In this document: positions 24,111 through 37,021 of the stretch, one piece after another
How positions within the stretch are numbered: position 1 is the stretch's first letter
Layout of the letters: each line of letters opens with the position of its first letter
DNA from: Cyathus striatus
Lineage: Eukaryota; Basidiomycota; Agaricomycetes; Agaricales; Nidulariaceae
Assembly (NCBI GenBank): GCA_025738555.1
Contig: JAOVFP010000005.1
Span: forward strand, 6,324,001 to 6,388,000
Direction: 5' to 3'
DNA length: 64,000 bases
The notes under the pieces: generated by a model
Seen by the model: the letters and a program-made list of their open reading frames with translations, nothing else
Databases searched by the model: none
What the model was told of the DNA's origin: nothing
Translations under genes and position numbers: made by a program

Positions 24111-25600
24111 CATCCTTGTGATTGAACAGTCCCTGTAGCCAAACCTCAAGCTCAGGCTTCAACACCAGGATATCAGTAAAGAGAACAGGGACTTATGTGG
24201 CTTGATGAAACACCAACCAAATACACCCAGAGTTGCAAACTCTTACTATTACCCAGAACAGAAGATAATACATGAAAGGTGTGAAGAAGTATTGAGGGAA
24301 GAGGACAGTAATATATGTGTGCAGACAGAAAGTGATGGGGGATGAGAGGGGGGAAGCAAAGGGAAGGTAGGGAAAGTCGAATGAGTGGAAAGAGTTGAAC
24401 ACTGAGTGACAACATGTTCATGACATGGATAAATCATGTGATAATTGCATCAGCTTCCCAATGATTTGATTGGCTAGCAACTCATTTCAGCTTAACCTTG
24501 ATAGCAGCTGTCACATTTGGCAGCTTGGACACATTGACTTTACAATTTGGTTGCAGTGCATACAGCTTTGAGATACCAGTATATGTTTTGATAATCCCTT
24601 GAATATTATAACTTTGTAAGTGCATTTTATTTTTTGAAACATTAGGATTATGTAGAAGGCAGAAAATTATAATAATCACTTATAGACTAAAGTAGAGACA
24701 TACTAATAAGCATAATATGTACTACAACTTAGGTACAGTGTAAATAGGGGAATTCAAAGTTGGCATAACATGATACACTACACTGATTTCTGTGTCATTA
24801 CTAAGGAGAAAAATCGGCAATCAGTTCAGAATTTACAATGTTGAGATAGTGCTGACAGGAAGCACATCCTTTCACCTTACGAAAATAAACATTTTATTAG
24901 ATATATTGTCTGAACATAATAATATCTACACAACCTCCAAATTTTAACAAGATATATAAGTAGGAAATAGTAAATCTTAGTGAATGTGCATAGTGAAATT
25001 CTCTGTTTGAATTGCTGCTCACAGTTTTTGGCAAGATTATAGTGATTTGTCTGTAGTGACCAGTAGCAATGCTACAAAATAGCCTACTTTGAATTCCCCT
25101 ATCGCAATCACTGACATAAATGAAGATTAGTTAGTACTAAGTTACAATAAGCTATTGGTGGTAACTTATTTTGACTTATTAACATTTACTTACATTGTAT
25201 CAAGTGTATTTAAGTGATGCTAAGCCAAACTTAGTGAGTAGTGTGTATATACATTAGTACACTTAAGCCGAAATATGTTACATTTAGGTTAAAATAAAGA
25301 ACTATAAGATAAGAGGTATACCTTAGTTGAACTAACTTGACTAATTTAGTGAACTGGGAATTTCCTGATGGATATGATTCCACAAAAAACAGCCTCTGAA
25401 TTGCTTCACTGGGCACTAAAAAATTGCTTTTCTAACCACCATGCCCAGAGATAGACCCAAGAAAAAGAGCCAAAATACCAGTGGACTTTGCAATAATCAG
25501 CCAAAAACTGATCCCCAGAGTCCCTCCCCACTACATATCACTTATATATCAAATAGTATATATGTTTTAATAATATTACAAATTTAAATTATTGAGCATA
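24111..25600. other. AT-rich transposon interior, no gene seen
   Basis: Non-coding interior of the Harbinger element. I see no domain or ordered repeat here. Confidence 0.45.
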
Positions 25601-25609
25601 CACTTTGAC

Positions 25610-25876
25610 AACACTGGGGGTGTGCAAAATATTGGTATCATGAAGAAGATAAAAGAACCTTTCATGATGCAAAAAAAGTGGTTGTGAAATATCTAGATGC
25701 TTGTTCTCTGGATGTTATTTGTCATTTTATAAACCAAACATGGCAATTTATGAGTGCATATAGGTGTGGTTTAACAGGTGAAGCAGCAGAATGGGCTGTT
25801 AGACAGCATCATCAACACTGTCAAGTCTCAAATCATGCTATGATGGCACTTGAGGCTATTAGCAGAATTCAATAAG
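25610..25876 (+). pseudogene. C-terminal fragment of a DDE-type transposase
   Basis: The translation includes VVKYLDACSLDVICHFINQ and GLTGEAAEWAVRQHH...MMALEAI, text typical of the C-terminal region of basidiomycete pogo-like/DDE transposases. Only the last 80 or so codons are present. The N-terminal and catalytic parts are missing. Confidence 0.6.
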
Positions 25877-25992
25877 TCCCAATTGCCTGTTGCTTGAACT
25901 TTTGAGATGCTGATCATCCATGTGGTGCACTGATGCCAAGTAAGGGGTAAAAGAAATTAAAGCGGAGCTTAAACATATGAAAAAGGGAGCTC

Positions 25993-28373
25993 TTTACACT
26001 TAGCCATGTGTTCTGTACGGATCCGCGCGGAATCCGTACGGAATTTTCGGAGTCTGTGCGGAATCTGCACAGATTTTTTTCATTTTGGCAGAGGTTTTTT
26101 TGGGTCTGTACAGATTCCGCACAGATTCCGAAAATTCCATACGGATTACGCAGAATTCCTCGGAATTCCGCATTACAGACCTGAAAATTCTGTACAGATT
26201 CTGTACAGAATCTGTACAGAATTTTATTATACTTGTTTCCTTGCATGTGACACTCTGCATTAAGCATGACACTAGGTGTTTCATGTGATACTAGGTGTTG
26301 AGTGTGACACTATACGTTAAATGTGACACTATAAGCGTGACACTAGGTGTTGAGTGTGATACTAGGTGTTGAGTGTGACACTATACGTTAAATGTGACAC
26401 TATAAGCGTGACACTAGGTGTTGAGTGTGACACTATACATTAAATGTGACATGATAAACGTGACACTAGGTGTTGAGTGTGATACTAGGTGTTGAGTGTG
26501 ATACTATACATTAAATGTGACACTATAAGTGTGACACTAGGTGTTGAGTGTGACACTATACGTTAAATGTGACACTATAAGCGTGACACTAGGTGTTGAG
26601 TGTGATACTAGGTGTTGAGTGTGACACTATACGTTAAATGTGACACTATAAGCGTGACACTAGGTGTTGAGTGTGACACTATACATTAAATGTGACATGA
26701 TAAACGTGACACTAGGTGTTGAGTGTGATACTAGGTGTTGAGTGTGATACTATACATTAAATGTGACACTATAAGTGTGACACTAGGTGTTGAGTGTGAC
26801 ACTATACGTTAAATGTGACACTATAAGCGTGACACTAGGTGTTGAGTGTGATACTAGGTGTTGAGTGTGACACTATACGTTAAATGTGACACTATAAGCG
26901 TGACACTAGGTGTTGAGTGTGACACTATACATTAAATGTGACACTATAAGCGTGACACTAGGTGTTGAGTGTGACACTATACATTAAATGTGACACTATA
27001 AATGTGACACTAGGTGTTGAGTGTGATACTATACATTAAATGTGACACTATAAGCGTGACACTAGGTGTTGAGTGTGACACTATACATTAAATGTGACAT
27101 GATAAACATGACACTAGGTGTTGAGTGTGATACTAGGTGTTGAGTGTGATACTATACATTAAATGTGACACTATAAGTGTGACACTAGGTGTTGAGTGTG
27201 ACACTATACGTTAAATGTGACACTATAAGCGTGACACTAGGTGTTGAGTGTGACACTATACATTAAATGTGACACTATAAGCGTGACACTAGGTGTTGAG
27301 TGTGACACTATATGTTAAATGTGACACTATAAGCGTGACACTAAGTGTTGAGTGTGACACTATATGTTAAATGTGACACTATAAGCGTGACACTAGGTGT
27401 TGAGTGTGACACTAGGTGTTGAGTGTGACACTATATGTTAAATGTGACACTATAAGCGTGACACTAGGTGTTGAGTGTGACTAAGTGTAACACTAAGTGT
27501 TGAGTGCGACTAAGCGTGACACTAAGCGTTGAGTGTGACACTAGGCGTTGAGTGTGACATTAGGTGTTGAGTGTGACACTAAGTGTTGAGTGTGATACTA
27601 GGTGTTGAGTGTGACACTATATGTTAAATGTGACACTATAAGCGTAACACTAGGTGTTGAGTGTGACTAAGCGTGACACTAAGTGTTGAGTGCGACTAAG
27701 CATGACACTAAGCGTTGAGTGTGACACTAGGCATTGAGTGTGACACTAGGCGTTGAGTGTGACACTAAGCATTGAGTGTGATACTAAGCGTTGAGTGTGA
27801 CACTATGCATTGAGTGTGACTAAGCGTGACACTAAGTGTTGAGTGTCACACTATACATTAAACATGACACTATGCATTAAGTGTGACACTATACATTAAA
27901 CATAACACTATACATTAAGCATGACACTAAGTATTGAGTGTGACACTATGCATTAAGCATAACACTAAGTGATGAGTGTGACACTCTGCATTAAGTGTGA
28001 CACTAAGTGTTGAGTGTGATACTATACATTAAGCATAATACTATGCATTAAGTGTGATACTATGCATTGAGAATGATACTATATATTGAGTGTATCATGG
28101 ATTTTGTATAGTGTGACACTTTTCACCTAGAGTTACACTTGACATGTGTGACAAGGCAGCAATGCATAAATCCACACAGAATCCATGCAGAATATGTATG
28201 GAATCCATATAGAATAATCACCTCTAATAATAATAATAGCTACTATATAAATTCTGTATGGTATCTATACAGGTCTGTACGGGTCTGTACGGATCCGCAC
28301 GGAATCTGCACGGATCCGTACGGAATTTTCGGATTCCGTACAGATCCGTACAGACCTCTTGGGGGAGTGTAAA
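25993..28373. mobile_element. Nested 2.4 kb island: minisatellite between palindrome-rich flanks
   Basis: It begins with TTTACACT (25993-26000) and ends with its inverse AGTGTAAA (28366-28373). Inside each end are about 200 bp packed with short palindromes (CCGTACGG, GGATCCG, GAATTTTCGG): 26010-26225 on the left and 28170-28355 on the right, in inverted relation. Between them lies the minisatellite. It has no coding capacity. The reading as a non-autonomous element nested in the Harbinger transposon is inference. Confidence 0.6.
26262..28100. repeat. 1.8 kb minisatellite with about 246-bp higher-order period
   Basis: The building blocks are GTGTTGAGTGTGACACTA (18-19 bp) and TTAAATGTGACACTATA, alternating in ~50-70 bp composites. 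A diagnostic variant (ATGATAAACG) recurs at 26451 and 26697, 246 bp apart, with the same order of blocks between. Towards 27480-28100 the array becomes shorter-unit and degenerate. Confidence 0.85.
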
Positions 28374-28474
28374 TTACTGGAAAAAGGGCAGTTTGTTGTT
28401 GGGTATCACCTGCAGGTGCTACCACCTACATATGCACTTCATGAAGGATCAGTACTCAGTAGAGCTCACAGCAA

Positions 28475-31033
28475 GTTCACACCATGATGGAGGGCTCCCA
28501 GGCTGTCTCACCAATGGGAGGTAAGTACCATATTGATAATTTGCTCCCATGCTTACACATCTATAATAATATGTATAGACAACCCCAGTGAGAACATTAG
28601 CCTGCCAGCAACACCACAGCATGCTCCTCTGTATCATAGTGCCAATCATCTGCCCATATCCTTGCCTTCAATTTCATCATTTGGATTTTTCATGGAGGGA
28701 CAAGTTCCAAGGTTTTCTAGACAGGCTCAGAGCTCTCTGCTGTCTCCCCTAGATGTCTATCCACCACATAGGCAACCAGCAAGAATCTCTGGGAAAGAAA
28801 ACCTTCTGCCTATTCAAAATGTGCATCTAGCTGCTCAGCAAGTCATGAATCATTCATTTGGGCATGGTATGCACTTTATGTTGGCATATTAATTGATCTA
28901 ATACATATATAGGTGTAATTTCTCCTTCACCTGTCCAACCCCTTGTGTATTCTTGAGTTCAGCCTGGCTACAACTCTCCAATGCCTGCTAGAACACAGCA
29001 TCACCCTCTCCCTCCCCCATTTCCACAGCCATTCCATACTGCAATGCTGCCACAGAGTCCATCTGCTGCCATTGTTATCCCCTCTCCTGGTCTGCTCATG
29101 GGTCAAACTCCCCCCTCTGTTAATGATGAGTCAGCCCCACCTCCTCTCCCCACACCACCAGCTGCTCCCTCTGACAACCCTGTGACAACTGGCAAAAAGG
29201 GTCAACAAAAAGCTGCAGCTCGTATGACAGCAGAGCCACATGATACTGCAACAGAGCCATGTGATACCACAGCAACAAAGTGTGTGCTGCATGCCAAGCC
29301 TACTGGTGCTGGGAGCAAGAGTGGTCCAAGAAATCAGCAAGTATCTGGCACATCTAATAATGAGATCATAAAGCTCAGGGATGATGCTCAGCAGGCTGCA
29401 TCTCTACCCAAGCTGCAGTCACAGAAAGCTTCAAAGGAGGGGTCAGAGGAGGGGTTGAAGAAGGGGTTGAAGAAGGGGTTGAAGAAGTCAAACAAAGCAA
29501 GGAAGGAAGATGCAGTAGCTTCGAAGGAGGAGGTGGATTGGTCTGAGAGTGAGAATGAGGGGGATGATGCTGGTGGAGACAGCAGTACTGGTTCCTATGA
29601 TAGTAATGAGGTGAATGCATGGCTAACAGAGGAGGACAAGCTCAAGATTGTCAAGTTTATTACCACCCTAGAACATTGGGTGAGGTTTAAGTTGAACAAG
29701 AGGTCAGTTTTTATAAAGGTATGTGGCCACTTCTACCACATAAGGTTCAATGCTCATATCAATATGGCAGATAGCAAGCCATATCATTCCTGGCAAGGAG
29801 ATGAAGATTATCAAGAATTACTGGTCCCTGAATGTGTTACCAAAGTACAAGGCTGTATGAGAGTGGGAGAAGCACACAGGTGGTGGGGATGGAGACAATG
29901 AAGACAATGACCATAAAAAAACAGTATTTGGTTATTTGAAGCGGGTTTTGAAGCAGTTCAAGGAGTCAGAGATTTATACATTGATTGATACTGTGTATGT
30001 ATTCTTCCTCTCTATTTACTGTGGCACTGATATATCTTGAGCAGTGCATGTGATGATGACGATGTTGAACATCACAGGGACTACAACTCTGTCAATCCCC
30101 TTTCAGATGATGAAGATGATCATGCACCAAAATGTCTCAAACATTCCCCCGGCATTGAGCATTCCTCAAGTAGCAAGTCAGTTGTCAATTATGACCACTT
30201 ACTGTTAAACTTTTTCCATCTCAACCCCACGAGACTACCTCTTTTTCATGTGACCCTTTTATTTATATCTTCCTACTTACTCATCACTTTCTATTTATAA
30301 CTCTCTACTTACTCATCTTGCCAATCCCTGCCCCCCTGGTTTGTCATACTATGGGCATGGACTTGCTTACTGATATGCTGCACATTACTGCACATTTATT
30401 TATAGACCTCTGCTGAGTCATGGCAAGTCATGAACTCTATTTATAGTAGCATACCTTCTGTGAATGAACCATGCTTCTTTTGTATAAATAGCTCATGTAT
30501 TCCAATCAAACTTCTTCAGCTTGATCTTAGTTTAGCTATCATCCAATATAGCTGGCTAATCCTCTCTATCCTCTTTGAGACCACCTCAGACCCAGAACAC
30601 TGCTACTTCTCTAGATCACATCTCAAGCATTGCTGTGAGATTGCTGCAAGTCCATTCATGTGTATATGCATATACAACAGTTTAGACTTTGACTTCATCA
30701 TATGACTTGCAAGTGTAGTGACAAGTCATGTGATACATACCATCACAAGACCAGAAGACATCACAAGACCAGCTTGGATCGTAACACTTACTTTCTGAGG
30801 CTGTTGAGGTGATCAAGAAGAAGGCTCAGAGCTCTGTGACTATAGCATGTGAAACCTTGGAGCTAGCCTGGAAGTGTGATCAACATGAAGAAGAGCATCA
30901 AGAGCAGCAGAAGGTGGTGGATTTGGAATTGCATAACAAGACATTGGAGGTAGTAATGTGGATGCTGGCTCACAAGGATGAGAGTATAAGGAAAATGGGT
31001 AAAGAGATGATGGATGATTTATATTGCAAGTAA
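28475..31033 (+). pseudogene. Harbinger accessory gene, Myb/MADF-like DNA-binding protein, decayed
   Basis: Exons can be followed from MEGSQAVSPM (about 28483) through 28580-28866 and about 28960-29720, then degenerate pieces, to a helical C-terminus at 30808-31033 (KKKAQSSVTIACETLELAW...). After a Pro-rich N-terminal half, an acidic linker leads to a Myb/MADF-like domain (WLTEEDKLKIVKFITTLE, WVRFKLNKRSVF). Such a protein partners the Harbinger transposase for nuclear import and DNA recognition. After 29720 the frame needs shifts (KYKAV followed by a stop), and 30200-30760 looks like inserted non-coding sequence. A 15-bp tandem repeat at 29447-29490 encodes EGLKKGLKKGLKK. Confidence 0.6.
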
Positions 31034-31065
31034 AGGTGTACATAGTAATGTATTTACATACTGCT

Positions 31066-32503
31066 TTATACTACTTTTACTGCTGTGTTAGAAAGAGTTG
31101 AAGTAAGTTTTTGCATTGCAGTAGCCCTTGTTGGTATGGCATTGATATTGATATTAGTAACCATATCTGCTGGTGCCCTACCAATCATACCTTCAACATT
31201 GTCATCCTCTCTACCATTGAAGCCAGCTATTGCTGTGGGGTCATCTGCAAAGCCTTCTAGGATGTTGTGGAGTATCAACAGTGCTTCAATTTTTTGATGT
31301 ATAAAATCAAGATCTCGTCCTGGAACAGACCAAAGAATAGGAAAGCACCCTTTAAGATGACCAAATGCATGCTCTACAGAAATTCGAATTGATGACAGTG
31401 CTTGATTCCATTGTTTGCATCTATTTGCTTCAGCTGGATTGTTGGTGAGATCATAATCACTGAATTGAAAATGGGGTAAGTGGGTAACCTGTAGGTTGTA
31501 AGTTCAAAGTAGACTATAAATGTTACAGTATGCACTTACCTTTATCTACAAGAATGTATTCATGAGGCCTGAAATAGTTATTTTGGTTATGCCATAAATC
31601 TGAATTCTTGAATACATGACTGTCTTGAACAGAACCAGGCCAGCCAATTTCGTAAGAAGTGAATTGGGCATGGTTGTTAACTGTAGCTTGAATATTTAAC
31701 TTTATGACATGAGTATTAAGTGGATTACAAGATAATATGAGCATGCTTACTGCATAAAACTTTTTATGACACCAGTATGCAAATGGATTGCACTTTGGCT
31801 TATCTTGCAGATGGATATAACTCCCATCTCCTGACCCAAGTTGTCCAGGAAATGATATGCTGCACTCATCCATTATTGCAGCTTCAGCATCATGCTCAGC
31901 TGGTGTGGGCCAATGAAGGAACTGTGGACGTAGCCTGTGAATAGCCTTAGTAACACACAAAGTGTATTTGTACACTGAACCTTCTGTGATAGCCATAATG
32001 GCAGCAGCTTTTACAGCAGTTTCATCTCCAACACAACAGAGAAATGTCACAAGCTGGTGTTCCACAGGGCATTAAGGTTGACCTTGCATACTAGCAAAAA
32101 CAACATTGTCTTTAATTAGATCAACCATCTTCAAAAATGAAGCACAATCCATGCTAACAGTCATTTCAGCATCTTGATATCAACCATCTATGACTACATA
32201 CCATATCCATGACTTAAACTACCTATCTGAGAACTTGGTCATGAGAAGCTCAAAGAATTGGGTAGCTTTCTCTTGGGTATACAGACCATGCCTTCCATAT
32301 CTTCCAGACTTCAGTGTTTGAAGGTATCTTGCTTCATTCAGAGCAATCTCTGCAAACCCCAATGCAGCAAGCTCATCACCCTCATCATCTGCATCTGCAA
32401 GGAGTGAGATTGCAAGTGTCCTGAGGTCTTTATATGCTTTCTTGCAAGCCTTATATCGTTCTGTGTGAGAAGGAGTATGGTTCCTGTCGCTCTGTCTTGC
32501 CAT
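31066..32503 (-). pseudogene. Harbinger DDE transposase, nonsense and frameshift
   Basis: N-terminal exon from ATG 32503 (MARQSDRNHTPSHTERY) to about 32222. Next exon about 32166-31554 with the core (GSGDGSYIHLQDKP, AQFTSYEIGWPGSVQDSHVF, FRPHEYILVDKG). Last exon about 31498-31066 (NRCKQWNQALSSIRISVEHAFG...). The Asp residues of GDGS and QDSH and the downstream VEHAFG segment fit the DDE_4/Harbinger catalytic domain. A TAA at 32074-32072 interrupts the second exon, where a CAA-to-TAA change would explain it. The frame also slips near 31470 in the last exon. The element is therefore unlikely to move by itself. Confidence 0.8.
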
Positions 32504-32961
32504 CTGCGAGTGATAGTGCAAAGAATTTCATTACAAATGTTGCTGTGAAGTGCTGTGGTCTCAATCATCTCACTAACAGATTATAGGGACCTAAGCTATG
32601 GCTGGCTACAGTTGCCTTTGAATTTAAACTCAGCAGCTCAGCTGGTATCATATCAGCAACTTGGCATCAATCTAACCATGTGGACCACATATTGCTTACT
32701 ATTTTGCTTCCATTCTTGAAGTTTTAACAGCAGGTTTGGGACTTATTGAGTTCTGCTATTGTATCCTAAATTAGGCTATGTAATATGTCAATTTTTTTGC
32801 CAAAAAATTTGGCACAGCTATTTTATCATGGGAATTTCACAAAAACATCATTTTTGTATGTATTTTGACCTTCTGATTCTGAATCTGTAATTTGTTTGCC
32901 CTAAAAAATTCATTTTCCTACTGTAATAAAATTTGTGGTGTTTAAGTGTTGCAAACTGTAG

Positions 32962-34397
32962 GAGAGAAGAAACTCAGGCATGCTTGACATTCAACTTTGA
33001 CTATACAGATTCAGCATTCAGGATGATTAGCATGAGTCATACACAGCTCAAGCTTGAAGCTTTGAAGCTTCAACAACAGTCCAATGGCTGACTTGGGGGG
33101 CAACCAATAGTGCTGCCATAGTAAAGTGGCAGTGAAGCAAAATTTTACATCACTGTGAATCACTGCCACTTTACTGCACTCTGCAGCAGCACTATGTACT
33201 ATCATTTGATGGGTATTGGAAGATTGTCAGGATCCATCACACTTCACATTGGGTGACTTTCCATAATATTTGGAACATTTTCAGATTTCAGAAGGGTGCC
33301 AGTTGGAGTCAGAACCCTTTAGCTTACCTCAGCTATTGTTACAGATTCATTGAACTTCTGGAGACTTCCCAGTGAGACAGACCTTCATATTTAAGTACTC
33401 TGACACTTAGTAATTGATGCTGAATACCATAGATGGTGATTAATCACAAAAATATTCCCAAAACCAGTTTCTGGAACTGGAAGAGGGGTAGCTACCCTCC
33501 TTCCAGACTTTGCTTTCAGACTGCATCTGATAGGTTTTGGAGAGTGAAATATTTTCTGGGGTCTTGCTTAATCATCAGGGAAATGTTGGCTAACATCAGC
33601 AAATGTGTCTGAAAGCAAAATCTGAATCTGAAAGGCTTTCCAGACATTAAGGAAAGTCACCCATTATGTCACAGTCCCTGTGAAGTCCCTTGTGTTGGAT
33701 TTTAAAGCACTTGTTCACTTCCACTAGCCAGCACTCTAGAGCACTTCATCCATCCCTTGACAGGATCCTACTATTTCCTAAAGCAGTAGTTTAAGGAGAG
33801 CGCCTTGTGAGCACCCATCACATCACAGACTCCTTTATCGAATATGAATGGCTTGATTTTTTTGGCTTGGGTCTCTGTGTTTTCAGTCTGTTGCCTGTTG
33901 TTTTCCTTGTCCACCTGTTGTCTCTCCTCCCTGTCAATCTGATTCCACTCTTGTTCTATGTTTCCTACTCATCATCTTTCATCTTCTGGATGTCCTTGTG
34001 GCTCTTCCTGCTGTCCAGCATTATTGTCTGCCTCAATCTGTGCTTGCCAAGCTACTAGTTCTTTCTGGTGCTGGAGTCTCCATATTTTTTTGAGCATCTC
34101 TGCTGCTGCTTCATCTGTCATGGAAGGATTTTCTGTGTCTTCTATGAGGATGTTTCATTCACATGTGTGGTCTGCACTCCAATAGTCCAGACACCTGTCA
34201 TCTGACAGGTCTCTGTCAATTCATTGCATTGTGGTCAAGATGTAAAATATTGTGCTGTAAATGTGTATTATTTGAATATAGAGTGAATTTCTAATGAGAC
34301 CTCTGCACAAGCAGAGTTTGACTCTGGCTGGGTGGTGGTATGAGGGAGAGAAAGTTCACATACCATCTCCCACTTGGAGTCAAAGACTATGCACTCT
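32962..34397. other. Displaced upstream part of RING module, then repeat-rich non-coding DNA
   Basis: 32962-33170 continues the paralogy with 44500-44655 on the far side of the Harbinger insertion. A short inverted pair (GTAAAGTGGCAGTG at 33120 and CACTGCCACTTTAC at 33163) follows. 33705-33835 repeats 38974-39115, and the segment CACTCTGCAGCAGCACTATG recurs at 33177 and 34834. No gene is supported. Confidence 0.55.
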
Positions 34398-34794
34398 CAC
34401 CTCAGACAAGGTTGAATTGGGGTTAGGTAAATATGGTATAAACCGATTTTGTTAACAATTAGAATGATGATCAAAATTTGTTATTATGTCAGATTTAAGT
34501 CCATATTGTAAGTCAGAATGAATGTTTGCTCCATGTTCCAATTGTTCAAACTGATTATGAATATGTCACAATCCCATATCCATTGTTAGCCAATCAGAAA
34601 ATTTTCAGTAAGGATATTTGCACATCACATACTTTGACTCTGTTTTATTATCTGCACAATAAACCAATCCGCATTCCCTTTCTGAAAATTTTTATAAATA
34701 TGTATGGCAAATATATTTGGTAATATATTCTAAATTTTAACTAAATATGTTTGTACCATATTTACCCTTCCCTGATTTTACCCTGTCTGAGGTG
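34398..34794. mobile_element. AT-rich MITE of about 397 bp
   Basis: The ends are inverted repeats (CACCTCAGACARGGT...GTAAATATGGTAYAAAC) of about 45 bp with mismatches. The flanks read TCT on both sides, a possible 3-bp target duplication. No coding potential. Confidence 0.6.
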
Positions 34795-35299
34795 TCTCTC
34801 TCAGTTCCCTCCAAGCAAGTTTGGCCATTACTGCACTCTGCAGCAGCACTATGTACTATCGTTAATCAGAAGCTCACGTTTATTGTGTGTTTATCAGAAA
34901 CTCATGCTGTTACATATGTGACTGTTACTAACTTTAATCTCCAGTGATCATAGGGCTGCCAACTGTGCTGTGATGGGTTACAGCCCATCTTTACAAAACT
35001 GTTGACAGTATGGGTTTCAGCTGTAACCATCCTGTGTAGCAATTTTTAGAGGTATTGATGGTACAGGACAGGTTAAAACACAGCCGTAAATGGTTCCACA
35101 GTTATAATCAATAAATTTTAGCCATAAAGACAGTGTTAATACTACTCAGGGCATCTCAAAAGATACATCACAAACTGTGAAGACATGATTATATGCTTAA
35201 AGTAGCAGGAATAAGTCTCCAGAAAGTAAATGTCATATATAGCTATGTCAACAGGGTAATTACAATAATATTATGAGCATTTTCACATATCCTACTCAT
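34795..35299. other. Intergenic, no gene seen
   Basis: Apart from the repeated CACTCTGCAGCAGC segment, I see nothing recognisable here. Confidence 0.4.
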
Positions 35300-35741
35300 T
35301 TAATCCATGCCACTGGAAACCTCATCCAAATGAAATCCAGGAACTTTAGATTTCGGCTTTGATTGACATGGTCTCAAAGACTTGGGTTTGAAGCAGCCTT
35401 CAAGCTTTCCAGTCTCGTCAAGCTTCTTCGCATCCAGAAGCTCTTTAAGGCGTTTTTTAGTCTTTTTATGGATATGACAACCAGTGTAATCTAGATTAAG
35501 CATACATGTCAGCAAACTTTCAAACTAATGAGAAATAGGAAATAAATTACTTACCAGGATTCAGATTTTCAAAAGCCAGCACTGCAGTATCATTTGTGCT
35601 GGAGGGCTGGGCAGTAGACAGGTGAAGCAGACATAGTGAAGCAGCTGAACGTCTGTTCAACTGAGGAGTCCTAAGGTGATCTAAGAGGTGATTAGCAGCT
35701 GTAATATAAAGTTGAGAACATAACACAGAATAAAACTTCAA
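35300..35741 (-). pseudogene. Two-exon fragment of an unrecognised protein
   Basis: Exons of about 35741-35555 and 35490-35300 are joined by GTAAGT...CTAG. The joined text includes AANHLLDHLRTPQLNRRSAA, AVLAFENLNPG and DYTGCHIHKKTKKRLKELLD, ending in VPGFHLDEVSSGMD and a stop. The reading frame, splice sites and composition look coding, but no start codon or promoter can be placed and the surroundings are transposon debris. Probably the 3' part of a gene carried in by a mobile element. Confidence 0.4.
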
Positions 35742-36723
35742 AGTGGATTTTAAAATGTGAAGACTTGATAAATCTTCAAGAATGGAATGGTAGAACGTGA
35801 GAGGAGCATGAGGTGATTAACAAGAAGGCTCAAAAAATAGCTCAGGACTTCACAGAGGGCAGGGGAAATTCACTGAGTTGTGGGGGAGTGTGTACATAGG
35901 CTACATAGAAATTTAGAATAAAGACATTACTTAACGAGGAATGGTTGATGAAACAGAGATTAAGTGTTTTGAGATCAAAGATTTGGGTAGAGTAAGTGGT
36001 ATAGTACGAAACAAAGAGGGTGGAGATGAATTGGGAGAGGATTTTGAAGAATGAAAACTTGAGAGAGGCTTAGCCTAGGTGATGGCGTGGCCATTGGTAA
36101 GGCAAATTGTGGTATTCAGTGGCTCTTAGTAGTGTGCAATACTGACAATCTTGAGTTCCTCATGCACAATTGCGGCATTCGGGGCAATGTGGAAATGCCA
36201 ATGTTGGAGGGGACCAGCGGGAGAGGGTGAGAGAGGGGGAAGAGCAAACACGAATAACGCATTGATGCATGCACAGCTAGATCTGATAGTGTTGTATCTG
36301 GAGATATTGGTCACATGATTCAAATTAAATCAGAGTCTCAGTATAAGCAACAGTAGATGTAAGCCATATTGACAGCCATGTAACAGTACCACAGTATGGG
36401 TACCGACAGGTGATAACCGCACCAAACCCATCCTGTGCTGAGTTCTCTCCAGGTCTCAGACAGTATGGTACCTGTGATGTCCTTAACCGTACCATATTAC
36501 ATAACTGTTTTGCACAGTTACGGTTGGCAGTCCTAAGTAATCATGTTTTTCACTAACACAGGTTGGGTGCCAGGCAAGGCTTTTAGGGTATCCTCAAGAC
36601 TAATCAGTGTGCTATGTAGCATATATATACACCTTTAACTATGAATGCAATATACATACAGGAATGTTATATGTACAATTAGACTAGTAAGGGAGTATCA
36701 TAGTTAGCCTATATACTTGCAGC
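35742..36723. other. Intergenic, no gene seen
   Basis: Low-confidence short ORFs only. No domain or repeat identified. Confidence 0.4.
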
Positions 36724-37021
36724 CATTTGCTGGATGATGTAGCACTGAAGTTGCACCGAAGTTGACAGCACACACAGGCTACAGCTGAATTGACCAGCTC
36801 ATCCATCCCGGACCAGGGACATGGCAGCCCCAGCAACTATCCCTAAAGAAGTATATGACACCATGGGGACTGGTGGAATAATGCCTGTGGTTTCACTGAA
36901 GAGAGCGAAGGGATTGAGGGGTATCAAATATTTCACTGAATATATGATTACTATTTACATGTAGCCACAGTCACTAAACCACCCTTCCGCCTTTACAGGC
37001 ATTAACATTAAATATAGCATC

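Larger units (their letters stand above)
23015..32961. mobile_element. 9.9 kb PIF/Harbinger-type transposon
   Basis: Terminal inverted repeats of about 37 bp (CTACAGTTYRYRACACTTAA...) pair 23015-23051 with 32925-32961. The flanking sequence is continuous with the paralog at about 44500, so the insertion boundary is precise, with a TA at the target. The element carries the two-gene Harbinger set in convergent orientation: a Myb/MADF-like gene (plus) and a DDE transposase (minus). Both are damaged. It has accumulated a nested minisatellite island and a transposase fragment. Confidence 0.85.

Noticed and set aside
23608..24165. Overlapping minus-strand ORFs of 156-185 codons rich in Ser, Leu and His
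   Set aside because: All three frames are open at once and follow the GAGAGTG simple repeat. They are composition artefacts.
26262..28100. CRISPR-like array
   Set aside because: The repeats are contiguous variants without unique spacers, in a eukaryotic transposon. It is a minisatellite.
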